Origin: Roseobacter weihaiensis
GTDB lineage: Bacteria > Pseudomonadota > Alphaproteobacteria > Rhodobacterales > Rhodobacteraceae
Assembly (NCBI RefSeq): GCF_020622345.1
Contig: NZ_JACNMO010000008.1
Location: 142,073 to 206,072, forward strand
DNA: 64,000 nt
Direction of reading: 5' to 3'
Position numbers and translations under genes: made by a program. The notes below the pieces were generated by a model, which was given only the letters and a program-made list of their open reading frames with translations, did no database searches and was not told where the DNA came from. Below, piece after piece: positions 44,291-54,396 of this stretch; position 1 is the stretch's first letter; the number at the start of each line of letters is the position of its first letter.

Positions 44291-45433
44291 CTAACGCGCC
44301 TGCATGAACGCTTTCAGCCGGGCGAGCCCCTCGGCGATATCAGCGGTACTGCGCGCATAGGAAAACCGCAGGGTCTGGTGGCCCCGCACCGGGTCGAAAT
44401 CGAGCCCCGGCGTAACGGCAACACCGGCTTTCTCCAGGATCTCCGCGGCAAAGGCGCGGCTGTCCTGCGTCACGTCAGACACATCCGCATAAACGTAGAA
44501 AGCCCCGTCCGGGGGGGCAATACGGGTGAAACCCGCCTCTGGCAGCCCTTTCAGCATCAGCGCGCGATTGGCGCGGTAGACGGCCATGTTGGCCTCCAGC
44601 TCCTCGGAGGCCTCCATCGCGGCAAGGGCGGCCAGCTGACTGGCATGGGGCGCACAGATAAACATGTTCTGCGCGATCCGTTCGATCACCCTGACATGAT
44701 CTTCGGGCACCACAAGCCATCCGACCCGCCAGCCGGTCATCGAGAAATACTTGGAAAACGAATTGATGACATAGGCGTCATCCGTCACCTGCAGCGCCGT
44801 GACCGCTTTGGCGTCATATTCGATACCGTGATATATTTCATCCGAGATAAACGCGGCATCATGGGCCGCCGCCGCCGCGATCAGCGTCTGCATTGCAGGG
44901 CGGTCCAGCATGGTCCCCGTTGGATTGGCGGGCGAGGCCACCATCAGCCCCTTCAGCGCCAGGCCCTCAAGATCAGCCGCCACCGGCTGGAGACGGTTTT
45001 CGGCGGCGGTCTGAATATCCACCGGTTCCAGATCGAGCGCGCGTAAAATCTGCCGGTAGCTGGGATAGCCCGGCGCCCCGATCCCGACCCTGTCGCCGGT
45101 ATCGAAAAGAGCCGTAAAAGCGAGGATGAACCCGCCCGAGGACCCCGGCGTGATGACAACCCGGTTGGGGTCAAGATCGACATCATACCAGTCACCATAA
45201 AGCCAGGCGATGCGCGCGCGCAGGGCAGGCAGCCCCAGAGCCACCGTGTAGCCGAGGGATTCTTGCGCCATAGCGCGGGCCAAAGCCTCTGTCGCGGCCT
45301 TGGGCGCGCCGGTGCCCGGCTGGCCCACTTCCATATGGATGATATGACGCCCTGACGCCTCGGCCCGGCGGGCAGCCTCCATCACATCCATCACAATGAA
45401 GGGATCGACCGAAGAACGCCTTGAAACCCGCAT
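44291..45433 (-). CDS. Class I PLP-dependent aminotransferase
   Basis: A 380-residue fold-type I aminotransferase. The PLP lysine is in NSFSKYFSMTGWRVG, the cofactor Asp lies in AAAAHDAAFISDEIYHGI, and ASPANPTGTML and the terminal LRFSYARS arginine complete the site. It resembles aspartate or branched-chain/aromatic aminotransferases; substrate cannot be fixed by eye. AAGGAG is nine bases before the ATG. It is divergent from the M48 protease gene with only 23 bp between starts. Confidence 0.9.
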   Translation of the reverse strand: MRVSRRSSVDPFIVMDVMEAARRAEASGRHIIHMEVGQPGTGAPKAATEALARAMAQESLGYTVALGLPALRARIAWLYGDWYDVDLDPNRVVITPGSSGGFILAFTALFDTGDRVGIGAPGYPSYRQILRALDLEPVDIQTAAENRLQPVAADLEGLALKGLMVASPANPTGTMLDRPAMQTLIAAAAAHDAAFISDEIYHGIEYDAKAVTALQVTDDAYVINSFSKYFSMTGWRVGWLVVPEDHVRVIERIAQNMFICAPHASQLAALAAMEASEELEANMAVYRANRALMLKGLPEAGFTRIAPPDGAFYVYADVSDVTQDSRAFAAEILEKAGVAVTPGLDFDPVRGHQTLRFSYARSTADIAEGLARLKAFMQAR

Positions 45434-45456
45434 GGAAACCGCTCCTTAATGTGACC

Positions 45457-46791
45457 ATGAGGTTTCAACGTTTATTCAGGCTGACGTCAATCCCGGCGGT
45501 GCTGTTTTCGCTCATGGTGCAGATGGCCTCTGCCCAGGGGCTGCTGCGGGATGCCGATATTGAGCATGGGCTCGAACAACTGGCCTCCCCCGTTCTGACG
45601 GCGGCCGGCCTGAGCCCGTCGCGCGTGAAAGTGCTGGTTGTCAACGACAGTTCGATGAACGCTTTCGTGGTCAGCAACGATGCGATCTTTCTGAACTATG
45701 GCCTCATCAACAGGATGGAAACGGCCGCGATGTTGCAGGGCGTGATCGCCCATGAAGCCGCCCATATCGCCAACGGACACATCACGCGCCGCATGACCAA
45801 CCTGGCAAGCGCGCGCACCGCGGCAGGCTTTGGTATCGCCCTGGCGGCAGTCGCCGCGGCGGCGGGGGGTGGGGGTGAGGCTGCAAGCGGCATCCTGTTG
45901 GGCACGCAAGGCTCCGCTTTGAATAGGTTTTTCAAACACACCCGCGCCGAAGAAGCCTCCGCCGACCAATCCGCCGTCCGCTTCATGAAATCGGCAGGGG
46001 TCGATCCGCAAGGCATGTCGGACGTGCTGGAGCTTTTCCGCGGACAAGAGCTTTTGGCGGAAACCCGGCAGGACCCTTACACCCGCACCCACCCGCTGTC
46101 GCGCGACCGGGTGCGCGCGCTCGATGGGTTTGTTGCGGCCTACGGCGGCGGGTCCACCGCTGACCCGACCGCCGCCTATTGGTTTGAACGCGTCAAGGGC
46201 AAGCTCAGCGCTTATACCCGCGCGCCGAAATGGACGCTGCAACGGCTGGATGAAAGCCCCTATCAGGATGTCCGGCTGCTGCGGGAGGCTGTGGCGGAAC
46301 ACCGGCAATCGCGGACCGACGAGGCGATGCGCGCCATTGATACAGCCATCGCCCTGCGGCCAAATGACCCGTTCCTGCATGACCAACGCGGCCAGATCCT
46401 GCTGGAGACGCGGAATTTCGCCGCCGCCGTCTCGGCCTACGCAAGAGCGGTGCAACTGGCCCCCAACGATCCGCTGGTCCTGTCAGGATACGGGCGCGCA
46501 CTGCTGGTCACAGACGACATTAAAAATGCCCTTCAGGTACTTGAAAAGGCAAGAATAATTGACTTTCGGGATGGTACCATGCTGCGCGATCTGTCTGTCG
46601 CCTACGCAAAGTTGGGTCAAAATGGCATGGCCTCGGTTGTGACCGCTGAACGATATGCCCTGTCGGGTCGGATGGAAGACGCCGGTATTCATGCCAAACG
46701 CGCGGTTGATCTGCTGCCCGAAGGCTCGGGCTCTTGGCAACGGGCGCAAGATGTGTTGATTGCGTCAGAACGCGCCGCCAAACGGAGATAG
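45457..46791 (+). CDS. M48 metalloprotease with TPR repeats (BepA-like)
   Basis: A 444-residue exported zinc protease if started at ATG 45457, which begins a normal signal peptide ending SLMVQMASAQG. The zinc motif HEAAH is in GVIAHEAAHIANGHITRRM, with the third ligand Glu in RAEEASADQSAV. The C-terminal third has tetratricopeptide repeats (LETRNFAAAVSAYARAVQLA). The layout matches BepA/YfgC proteins that control outer-membrane protein assembly. Earlier in-frame starts (TTG 45421, GTG 45451) are possible. It runs into a DsbA-like gene after three bases, so they likely form an operon for envelope quality control. Confidence 0.9.
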   Translation: MRFQRLFRLTSIPAVLFSLMVQMASAQGLLRDADIEHGLEQLASPVLTAAGLSPSRVKVLVVNDSSMNAFVVSNDAIFLNYGLINRMETAAMLQGVIAHEAAHIANGHITRRMTNLASARTAAGFGIALAAVAAAAGGGGEAASGILLGTQGSALNRFFKHTRAEEASADQSAVRFMKSAGVDPQGMSDVLELFRGQELLAETRQDPYTRTHPLSRDRVRALDGFVAAYGGGSTADPTAAYWFERVKGKLSAYTRAPKWTLQRLDESPYQDVRLLREAVAEHRQSRTDEAMRAIDTAIALRPNDPFLHDQRGQILLETRNFAAAVSAYARAVQLAPNDPLVLSGYGRALLVTDDIKNALQVLEKARIIDFRDGTMLRDLSVAYAKLGQNGMASVVTAERYALSGRMEDAGIHAKRAVDLLPEGSGSWQRAQDVLIASERAAKRR

Positions 46792-46794
46792 AAG

Positions 46795-47544
46795 ATGTTC
46801 AAGAAACTGCTGGTCGCTTTCACTCTGAGCCTTGCCACCTTGGCCGGCCCGACAGCGGCGCTGGATTTATCGGCGATGTCCGACGAAGAGCGCGCACTCT
46901 TTCAAGCCGAGGTGCGCAGCTATCTGCTGGAAAACCCGCAAGTGATCATGGAAGCGGTGGCGGCGCTGGAAGAACGTCAGGCCGCGGCTCAGGCCGAGAC
47001 CGATCTCGACCTCGTGGCCCAGAATTCGGACGCGATTTTCAATGACGGCTTTTCTTATGTGGGCGGCAATCCCGAGGGCGACATCACCCTCGTGGAGTTC
47101 ATGGATTACCGCTGCGGCTTTTGTAAACGCGCCTTTGGCGAGGTGGAAAAACTGCTCGAGGCGGACGGCAACATCCGCTTCGTGGTCAAGGAATTCCCGA
47201 TTCTGGGTGAACAATCCTTGCTGGCCTCACGCTTTGCAATTGCAACCAGGCTGGTGGAAGGCGATGACGCCTACAAGTCCCTGCATGATGCGCTGATGAC
47301 CTACAATGGCGAGATCAGCCTGCCCGCGCTCCGTCGACTTGCAGATACCTTCGGGCTGAACGCATCCGACATCGAGGCGCGCATGGACGATGAGGCCATC
47401 ACTGCAGAGCTGCAGGAAACGCGGGCGCTGGCGCAACGCCTGCAGATCAGCGGCACGCCGACCTTTGTGCTGCACGACGAGATGTTGCGCGGCTTTTTGC
47501 CTGCGGATCAGCTGCAGATGATCGTGGATGAAAAGCGCGGCTGA
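46795..47544 (+). CDS. DsbA-family periplasmic thiol oxidoreductase
   Basis: A 249-residue exported protein: signal peptide FKKLLVAFTLSLATLAGPTAA, an N-terminal helical extension (SYLLENPQVIMEAVAALEER), then a thioredoxin fold with active site CGFC in DYRCGFCKRAFGEVEKL and the cis-proline in ISGTPTFVL. It forms or shuffles disulfides in the periplasm. The extension is typical of DsbA-like proteins of the Com1/ScsC type. It is co-transcribed with the M48 protease. Confidence 0.92.
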   Translation: MFKKLLVAFTLSLATLAGPTAALDLSAMSDEERALFQAEVRSYLLENPQVIMEAVAALEERQAAAQAETDLDLVAQNSDAIFNDGFSYVGGNPEGDITLVEFMDYRCGFCKRAFGEVEKLLEADGNIRFVVKEFPILGEQSLLASRFAIATRLVEGDDAYKSLHDALMTYNGEISLPALRRLADTFGLNASDIEARMDDEAITAELQETRALAQRLQISGTPTFVLHDEMLRGFLPADQLQMIVDEKRG

Positions 47545-47553
47545 CGCGCAGGT

Positions 47554-48684
47554 CTACTCTGCCGCATCCGCAAGGGCCGCCACAGCATCAAGCTCGGCGG
47601 CCTTTTTTTCGACCTGTTCGACGATGTGGTCTATCATCTGATCGTTGCCCATCTTGTGGCTCTGCTTGCCTGCCAGGTAGACCATCCCGGATCCGGCCCC
47701 ACCGCCGGTAAAGCCCACATCTGTCATCAGGGCTTCACCTGGTCCGTTGACCACGCAACCGATGATGCTGAGGCTCATGGGCGTCTTGATATGTTCAAGC
47801 CGCTGCTCGAGCGCCTCCACCGTTTTGATGACGTCAAAGCCCTGACGGGCGCAACTGGGGCAGCTGATGATGTTTACCCCCCTATGCCGCAAGCCCAAAG
47901 ATTTCAGAATTTCGTAGCCCACCTTGATCTCTTCGACCGGATCGGCGGAAAGACTCACCCGGATCGTATCGCCGATGCCCATCCACAAGAGATTTCCCAG
48001 CCCGATCGCCGACTTGATGGTGCCCGAAACCAATCCTCCCGCCTCTGTAATGCCGAGGTGAATGGGTGCGTCGGTGGCCTCTGCCAGTTGCTGATAAGCC
48101 GCTGCCGCCATAAAGACGTCCGACGCCTTGCAACTGATCTTGAACTCATGGAAGTCATTGTCCTGCAGGATCTTGATGTGATCGAGGCCGCTTTCCACCA
48201 TCGCATCCGGACAAGGTTCGCCATATTTGTCTAGAAGATGCTTTTCAAGGCTGCCCGCGTTCACACCGATCCGGATTGAACAGTTGTGATCCCGTGCCGC
48301 CTTGATAACTTCCTTGACCCGCTTTTCATCACCGATATTCCCCGGATTGATCCGCAGGCATGCGGCACCCGCCTCCGCCGCTTCGATCCCGCGTTTGTAG
48401 TGGAAATGGATGTCGGCGACGATGGGTACCGACACCTCTGGGACGATCTCCTTCAGCGCTTTCGAGGATGCCTCATCCGGAACGGAAATCCGCACGATAT
48501 CGGCCCCTGCCTCCGCCGCGGCCTGAACCTGGGCGATGGTCGCCTTGACGTCAGTAGTCAGCGTGTTGGTCATGGTCTGCACGGAAATCGGCGCATCCCC
48601 CCCGACCGGGACGGAGCCCACCATGATCTGCCGCGAGGAGCGTCGGTAGATATTACGCCAAGGACGAATATGGTTGAGCGACAT
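47554..48684 (-). CDS. ispG: 4-hydroxy-3-methylbut-2-enyl diphosphate synthase
   Basis: A 376-residue Fe-S enzyme of the MEP isoprenoid pathway. The N-terminal barrel carries [20 protein letters not shown] and [11 protein letters not shown]; the cluster cysteines are in [12 protein letters not shown] and [13 protein letters not shown]. It converts MEcPP to HMBPP. It follows the RodZ-like gene on the same strand; that pairing is common in alphaproteobacteria. Confidence 0.96.
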   Translation of the reverse strand: MSLNHIRPWRNIYRRSSRQIMVGSVPVGGDAPISVQTMTNTLTTDVKATIAQVQAAAEAGADIVRISVPDEASSKALKEIVPEVSVPIVADIHFHYKRGIEAAEAGAACLRINPGNIGDEKRVKEVIKAARDHNCSIRIGVNAGSLEKHLLDKYGEPCPDAMVESGLDHIKILQDNDFHEFKISCKASDVFMAAAAYQQLAEATDAPIHLGITEAGGLVSGTIKSAIGLGNLLWMGIGDTIRVSLSADPVEEIKVGYEILKSLGLRHRGVNIISCPSCARQGFDVIKTVEALEQRLEHIKTPMSLSIIGCVVNGPGEALMTDVGFTGGGAGSGMVYLAGKQSHKMGNDQMIDHIVEQVEKKAAELDAVAALADAAE

Positions 48685-48770
48685 GGCAGTGACCTTCGTT
48701 GCGGAGCCTGCCTGTTAAAATAGACACTCGGGTCACGCGCCGCAATCACCGTTTTCAGATTGCAGCCTGG

Positions 48771-50015
48771 CTATTCGGTTGCAGGCTCATCAGGTGTTTG
48801 CAAAAGCTGCGCCACGGTAGTCGCCAGCGCCTCGTCAGCAGACAGATCCGCGACTGTGTAGATGGCTTTGAGCCCGTCAACTTCCAGGGGAAGATTTGCA
48901 GTGATAGTCCCGGTCTCGCCAACAGGGCCGTAGTATTCGCCATTCAGCACAAAATAGATCGCCCCGCTTTCGCCGGTGCGCAACAGCGGTGCCTCGTCGC
49001 CAACAGGGGCATCCCAGACATCCCCAGGCTCCATGATCGTTTCATAGATCACCGTCCCGTCTGCCGCACTGATCCGAACCCAGGAGGGGCGCACAGCAAC
49101 CATGCGCAGCGCCGGGCCGGGATCTTTTGAGACAATCGGAACTGTCGGCTCTGCGTCTTGGGCGATCTCGGCCAATTCAGATTCAACCATCAGGCTGTCC
49201 GGCATTGCCTCAGGCTCCGGTCGAGCCGCCTGTGCAAAGTTGCCAACTGTCCGCGGGTCCAGCGTGGAGATCGGAGCATCCCGCGCAACAAGGACCGGCA
49301 CATCGAGAGCATCAGGGCGGTAAAGCCTATCAAACGCGTCTGCGCGGGGCTGATCCATGATGGCATCGGGCAGGGTTGCCCCGTCGCCAGTTTCAGGGGC
49401 GGCTGACAGAACACCATCAAGCGGATCAAGGTCAGACAGCACAACAGGCGTTTGATCTGCGGGGGCCACCTGAACGCGCTGTACCTCCTGCAAGACGGAA
49501 TAGCCGCCAAATCCAATGGCAGAAATCAGCGCGACCAACACCAGTGACGACCCGACAGCGCCGGGCTCAATCCGAGACAGAAAGCTCTCGCCCGTCGGTA
49601 CGAAGGGCGTGCCGGGCCGGCTGAACATATCGTCTGCCGCACCGGCCTTGCCGCGCGGCTGGTCGCTTGCCTTTTTAATGACAGAAGCTTTGGCAGACAT
49701 ACCGTGCGCAACAGAAAATCCGCTTTCGCGACAAAAGGAGTCGAAAGCCTCATCCGGGTTCATGCCGAGATAGCGGGCGTAGGACCGGACGTAGCCCGCA
49801 ATAAAGCCAGGTGTATCGAATGCGTCGGGATCGCAATTCTCTATCGCGGCAATATAGGCGGCCTTGATCCGGAGTTCACGCTGAACATCAAGCAGGGATT
49901 TGCCCATCGTGGCGCGCTCCCCGCGCATGACATCACCGAGACGCAACTCGAAGTCGTCGAACGCTTTGCGTTCAACTTCGCCTTCGACACTCGCTGAGTG
50001 CTTGCGTCCGATCAT
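48771..50015 (-). CDS. RodZ-like helix-turn-helix membrane protein
   Basis: A 414-residue protein with an N-terminal helix-turn-helix (GKSLLDVQRELRIKAAYIAA, AIENCDPDAFDTPGFIAGYV), one membrane helix (SSLVLVALISAIGFGGYSVL) and a C-terminal DUF4115 domain (RPSWVRISAADGTVIYETIM, GDVWDAP). This order is that of RodZ, which links MreB filaments to the cell-shape machinery. The long middle stretch is acidic and Pro-rich. Overall similarity to RodZ outside the domains looks low, so the symbol is withheld. Confidence 0.83.
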   Translation of the reverse strand: MIGRKHSASVEGEVERKAFDDFELRLGDVMRGERATMGKSLLDVQRELRIKAAYIAAIENCDPDAFDTPGFIAGYVRSYARYLGMNPDEAFDSFCRESGFSVAHGMSAKASVIKKASDQPRGKAGAADDMFSRPGTPFVPTGESFLSRIEPGAVGSSLVLVALISAIGFGGYSVLQEVQRVQVAPADQTPVVLSDLDPLDGVLSAAPETGDGATLPDAIMDQPRADAFDRLYRPDALDVPVLVARDAPISTLDPRTVGNFAQAARPEPEAMPDSLMVESELAEIAQDAEPTVPIVSKDPGPALRMVAVRPSWVRISAADGTVIYETIMEPGDVWDAPVGDEAPLLRTGESGAIYFVLNGEYYGPVGETGTITANLPLEVDGLKAIYTVADLSADEALATTVAQLLQTPDEPATE

Positions 50016-50151
50016 ATCATCTACCGCCCCGTTTTGCCTGTGCCTGCCAACCCGCCGACATCAGAGTACAGAATCGTCCCCACGATTCGTATCTGACTTT
50101 TTCTTTAGGTTAGGTTAACACAACACAACTTGAAATTTCCATGACCTAACC

Positions 50152-51375
50152 TTAACTTGCCTCCTCGGCACGATTTAGCGCACAATGTGACCAAAGTCCG
50201 TCCATTGCACGCACCAGTTTGTCAAGCTCTTTCGGACCGTGAACCGGCGATGGTGTAAAGCGCAAACGCTCCGTTCCCCGCGGCACGGTCGGGTAATTGA
50301 TTGGCTGAACATAGATCCCATGATCCTGCAAAAGCATGTCGCTCAGCATCTTGGTATGCACCGGATTTCCAACCATGACAGGCACGATATGGCTGCCGTA
50401 ATCGATAATCGGCAGGCCAAGTCCCTTGAGCCGCATTTTCAGAATACGCGCCTGCAACTGGTGCGCCTCGCGCAGTTCCGGGGCAGTCTTGAGGTAGGCA
50501 ACCGAAGCCGCAGCACCCGCGGCAACGGCGGGCGGCAACGAGGTCGTAAAGATGAAGCCCGGCGCATAAGACCTTATCGCGTCACACATTTTCTCAGAGG
50601 CCGCAATGTAGCCACCCATCACACCGTAGGCCTTTGCCAAGGTGCCGTTGATGATGTCGAGGCGGTGCATCAGCCCATCGCGTTCTGCCACGCCGGCCCC
50701 GCGGGCACCATACATCCCGACCGCGTGCACCTCGTCAATGTAGGTCAGCGCGCCGAACTCCTCAGCCAGATCGCAGATCGCTTCGATCGGGCCGAAATCG
50801 CCATCCATGGAATAGATCGACTCAAAGGCGATCAGCTTGGGGGCCGCCGGATCATCCGCGGCCAGCAATTCACGCAAATGCGCCACGTCATTGTGGCGGA
50901 AAATACGCTTGGCGCCACCATTTCGCCTTACTCCTTCGATCATCGAGGCATGATTTAAGGCATCCGAATAGATGATGAGGCCGGGAAAAAGCTTGGGCAG
51001 TGTCGACAGAGTCGCATCATTGGCAATATAGGCGGAGGTAAAGAGCAGCGCCGCCTCCTTACCGTGCAAATCGGCAAGTTCAGCCTCAAGGCGCTTGTGA
51101 TAAACCGTGGTGCCGGAGATATTCCGTGTCCCGCCAGAGCCCGCGCCGGTCGCCTCGATGGCTTCATGCATGGCGGCCAGGACAACCGGGTTCTGCCCCA
51201 TGCCGAGATAGTCGTTCCCGCACCAGACCGTGATGTCTTTTTGCGCGCCGTCCGGGCAGGTCCAAACCGCATGCGGAAACTGACCGTTGCGGCGCTCGAT
51301 ATCGATAAAGGTCCTGTATCGGCCTTCTTCATGCAGACGGGCGATCGCCTGATCCAGTTTATCTGTATAGTCCAC
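50152..51375 (-). CDS. hemA: 5-aminolevulinate synthase
   Basis: A 407-residue PLP enzyme that condenses glycine and succinyl-CoA, the first step of tetrapyrrole synthesis in alphaproteobacteria. [46 protein letters not shown], and the PLP lysine in [17 protein letters not shown] are present, as is the C-terminal [23 protein letters not shown] stands before the ATG. The 224-bp gap upstream presumably carries the promoter; no clear FNR-type box was seen. Heme made here also feeds the phytochrome system elsewhere in the window. Confidence 0.97.
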   Translation of the reverse strand: MDYTDKLDQAIARLHEEGRYRTFIDIERRNGQFPHAVWTCPDGAQKDITVWCGNDYLGMGQNPVVLAAMHEAIEATGAGSGGTRNISGTTVYHKRLEAELADLHGKEAALLFTSAYIANDATLSTLPKLFPGLIIYSDALNHASMIEGVRRNGGAKRIFRHNDVAHLRELLAADDPAAPKLIAFESIYSMDGDFGPIEAICDLAEEFGALTYIDEVHAVGMYGARGAGVAERDGLMHRLDIINGTLAKAYGVMGGYIAASEKMCDAIRSYAPGFIFTTSLPPAVAAGAAASVAYLKTAPELREAHQLQARILKMRLKGLGLPIIDYGSHIVPVMVGNPVHTKMLSDMLLQDHGIYVQPINYPTVPRGTERLRFTPSPVHGPKELDKLVRAMDGLWSHCALNRAEEAS

Positions 51376-51599
51376 CAGGGGATCTCCTGAATTCGGCGTC
51401 CCCTAAAGTCACGCCGTCGCTTTTATCTTCCGAACACAACTATAGAAGAATACTCAATTATTCAATAACCGCACGGTGGACGGCATGTCGCATCAACGCC
51501 GCGTCATTACCCCCGCGGGCCGCGCAATCGAACGGGCCGGACTGGACAGTCGCGACTGCCCTGATACGCTGTGGCAAACGATCTCGAAGGATCCCGATT

Positions 51600-52970
51600 A
51601 TGTCGCTGACCGCTGTTCTGTCCCGGATTGATGCCGACGTGCCGCAAGCGCTTGACCGGCTTTTCGAACTGCTGCGCATCCCCTCCATTTCCACCGACCC
51701 CGCGTTCAGAACGGCCTGTGACCGCGCCGCAGACTGGCTGGTCAAAGACCTCGAAAGCATTGGTATCGCAGCCGAAAAGCGCGTCACGCCGGGGCATCCG
51801 ATGGTGGTCGGCCATGCCGACGGCAGCGGGCCGCATCTGCTCTTTTACGGCCATTACGACGTGCAGCCGGTTGACCCGCTTGAGCTGTGGGACAACGACC
51901 CCTTTGACCCGAAGCTCGAAGACACCGCCAAAGGCCGGGTTCTGCGTGGCCGGGGCACCGCTGACGACAAGGGGCAGCTCATGACCTTTATCGAGGCCTG
52001 TCGGGCGTGGAAGGCAGAACAGGGCACCCTGCCCTGCAAGATCACCATCTTTCTGGAGGGCGAGGAGGAAAGCGGCTCGCCCTCGCTGGTCCCTTTCATG
52101 GAGGCGCACAAAGACGAGCTGCGTGCAGATCTGGCGCTGATCTGCGACACCGCGATGTTCGAGAGCAAAACCCCTGCCATCGTGACAATGCTGCGCGGGA
52201 TGCTGCAGGAAGAGATCACCATCACCGGTCCGGACAAAGACCTGCATTCGGGCTATTACGGCGGCATCGCGATCAACCCGATCCGGGTGCTGTCGCAGAT
52301 CATTGCCACGCTGCATGACGAGACTGGACGGGTGACCATTCCGGGATTTTATGACGGTGTGCCGGAGCTTTCAGACCAGATGCAGGCACAATGGGACGCG
52401 CTTGGCTTTGACCACGCGGCGTTTCTCAGGGACGTGGACCTTTCCGTGCCCGCAGGAGAGCAAGACCGCACCCCGCTGGAGATGACCTGGTCCCGACCGA
52501 CCTGCGAGGTCAATGGCATTTGGGGCGGCTACACCGGCGAAGGCTTCAAAACCGTACTGCCGGCACAGGCTCATGCGAAAATCAGCTTTCGGCTGGTCGG
52601 CGATCAGGATCCGCTCAAAATCCGGGAGGCGCTGCGCGGGATGATCACCAAGATGCTGCCCGCCGACTGCTCGGTCGCGTTCACCGCCCATGGGGCCAGC
52701 AAGGCCTGTGTGATCGATGCGGATGACCCACGGTTTGAGAAGGCATTGCAAGCCCTGTCAGAGGAATGGCAGGTGCCTGCGGCCTATATCGGTGGGGGTG
52801 GCTCGATCCCGGTTGCGGGGTATTTTCAGGATATTCTGGGCACCACGCCGCTGCTGATTGGCTTTGGCAAGGATGATGATGCCCTGCATTCGCCCAATGA
52901 AAAATACGATCTGGAAAGCTTTCACAAAGGCATGCGGAGCTGGGCGCGCATTCTGGCGGCGCTGACGTGA
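51600..52970 (+). CDS. M20-family metallopeptidase (dipeptidase)
   Basis: A 456-residue cytosolic peptidase. The first metal ligands are in LLFYGHYDVQPVDP, the bridging Asp and catalytic Glu in RGRGTADDKGQLMTF and LEGEEESGSPSL, and another ligand in ICDTAMFE. A dimerisation domain (LHSGYYGGIAINPIRVLSQI) interrupts the catalytic domain. It resembles carnosinase-like dipeptidases. AAGGATC precedes the ATG. It is followed closely by the dehalogenase-like gene on the same strand. Confidence 0.92.
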   Translation: MSLTAVLSRIDADVPQALDRLFELLRIPSISTDPAFRTACDRAADWLVKDLESIGIAAEKRVTPGHPMVVGHADGSGPHLLFYGHYDVQPVDPLELWDNDPFDPKLEDTAKGRVLRGRGTADDKGQLMTFIEACRAWKAEQGTLPCKITIFLEGEEESGSPSLVPFMEAHKDELRADLALICDTAMFESKTPAIVTMLRGMLQEEITITGPDKDLHSGYYGGIAINPIRVLSQIIATLHDETGRVTIPGFYDGVPELSDQMQAQWDALGFDHAAFLRDVDLSVPAGEQDRTPLEMTWSRPTCEVNGIWGGYTGEGFKTVLPAQAHAKISFRLVGDQDPLKIREALRGMITKMLPADCSVAFTAHGASKACVIDADDPRFEKALQALSEEWQVPAAYIGGGGSIPVAGYFQDILGTTPLLIGFGKDDDALHSPNEKYDLESFHKGMRSWARILAALT

Positions 52971-53016
52971 TGGAGGGGGTTTGCCTGACCGGTAGAACAC
53001 CTCGGGCAAGCCCCGC

Positions 53017-53886
53017 GTGATCGCCGGGTTCCAAACCGCATCGGCTCGGGTGAACGGGCAAGACATCTTTTACGCGATGGCCGGGAGCGGGCCTGCCGTG
53101 CTCTTGCTGCATGGCTTTCCCCAGACCCACGCGATGTGGCATGCGGTGGCGCCGGTGCTGGCCCGGCAATTCACCGTTGTAGCGGCCGATCTGCGCGGCT
53201 ACGGGCAAAGCAGCAAACCTGAAGGGACCGAGCCTTACAGCTTTCGGCACATGGCCGCAGACCAATTGGCCCTGATGGCCTCGCTCGGGTTTCGCCAGTT
53301 TCACGTGGTCGGACATGATCGCGGCGGGCGCACGGCGCACCGGCTGGCGCTGGATGCGCCAGAGGCCTTGCAGAGCCTGACGGTGATGGACATCGTGCCG
53401 ACCCACCTGCTGCTCGATGAGTTGTCAAAGGACGTGGCCGCGGCCTATTACCACTGGTTCTTTCTCGCACAGCCCGCGCCTTTTCCAGAGACGCTGATCG
53501 GACACGATCCGGATACCTATTTCGAAAGCTGTCTCTTGGGTTGGGGGGCAGCAAGGCTCGCAGATTTCGACCCCGCCGCCCTTGATGCCTACCGGCAAGC
53601 CTGGCGCGAGCCCGATACCATTCGCGGCATGTGCGCGGATTACCGTGCCACTTTGCAGCTTGATTTCGATCTTGATGCCGCCGATCTGAGCCAACAGGTA
53701 ACAGCCCCTGCGCTGGTGCTTTACGGGGCGCAAGGTGCGATGGCACAGGCCTATGACATACCCCGGACCTGGCAGCCCCGGCTCACCCAGGTGCAGGCCA
53801 GACCGATACAAGGGGGTCATTTCTTTATCGATCAAAATCCGGGGGCCACGGCGGACGCGCTGTTGGCATTTCTCACCGGGGTCTGA
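53017..53886 (+). CDS. Alpha/beta hydrolase, fluoroacetate-dehalogenase-like
   Basis: A 289-residue hydrolase. The nucleophile is Asp101 in VVGHDRGGRTAHRLA, not Ser. The other site residues line up with the known Rhodopseudomonas palustris fluoroacetate dehalogenase: Arg102 and Arg105 (carboxylate binding), Asp125, His146-Trp147 in YYHWFFLAQ and Tyr209 in CADYRA (fluoride pocket), and His268 in QGGHFF. This suggests hydrolysis of fluoroacetate or other haloacetates to glycolate. Many homologues are simply labelled hydrolases, so activity needs testing. It lies 46 bp after the peptidase gene, with no transporter nearby. Confidence 0.8.
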   Translation: MIAGFQTASARVNGQDIFYAMAGSGPAVLLLHGFPQTHAMWHAVAPVLARQFTVVAADLRGYGQSSKPEGTEPYSFRHMAADQLALMASLGFRQFHVVGHDRGGRTAHRLALDAPEALQSLTVMDIVPTHLLLDELSKDVAAAYYHWFFLAQPAPFPETLIGHDPDTYFESCLLGWGAARLADFDPAALDAYRQAWREPDTIRGMCADYRATLQLDFDLDAADLSQQVTAPALVLYGAQGAMAQAYDIPRTWQPRLTQVQARPIQGGHFFIDQNPGATADALLAFLTGV

Positions 53887-53936
53887 TGTCTTCAACAACA
53901 AACGAGGTGGGGCAGCGCGGCGGCATTAAAGGAAAA

Positions 53937-54013
53937 TGGCGCGGTTGACGGGGCTCGAACCCGCGACCCCCGGCGTGACAGGCCGGTACTCTAACCAACT
54001 GAGCTACAACCGC
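53937..54013 (-). tRNA. tRNA-Asp (GTC), copy 1
   Basis: A 77-base tRNA with encoded CCA. Acceptor stem GCGGTTG/CAACCGC, anticodon GTC in CCTGTCACG, and T arm GCGGGTTCGAGCCCCGT are intact. It is identical in the mature part to the copy at 54151-54227 and lies downstream of it. Confidence 0.95.
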
Positions 54014-54113
54014 GCGATAAATGCGGCTTAATCGAGGTCTCAACAGGCGTCAACAGCTTTCCTGCCTTGCACCCGGCATCGCGCGCCCCAGCAGCACCGC
54101 GTTTGGAAAAAGC

Positions 54114-54142
54114 AAAAAGCCCCGCCGGAGGCGGGGCTTTTT
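54114..54142 (-). terminator. Bidirectional hairpin between tRNA-Asp genes
   Basis: AAAAAGCCCCGCC and its exact complement are separated by GGA, with T-runs in both directions. It can terminate transcription of the tRNA-Asp copy at 54151 and also reads from the other side. Confidence 0.85.
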
Positions 54143-54150
54143 CGCAGCGG

Positions 54151-54227
54151 TGGCGCGGTTGACGGGGCTCGAACCCGCGACCCCCGGCGTGACAGGCCGG
54201 TACTCTAACCAACTGAGCTACAACCGC
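54151..54227 (-). tRNA. tRNA-Asp (GTC), copy 2
   Basis: A second 77-base tRNA-Asp with encoded CCA, the same sequence as copy 1, 137 bp upstream of it and separated by the hairpin at 54114-54142. Confidence 0.95.
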
Positions 54228-54396
54228 CCACTGCACACGCCAGTACCGGCGCGTTTGCCCGTACTATTGCGCCGCCCCGATGGCGTCAAGCTGCTCATTC
54301 AATAATTTTGCAGCTTTTCACCGGTCGGGCAAAACAAGGCGGGTGAGCCGCCAGAGGCAGCAGCGCGCCTGCGGACCGTTCGGTCAATCTCGGTAC

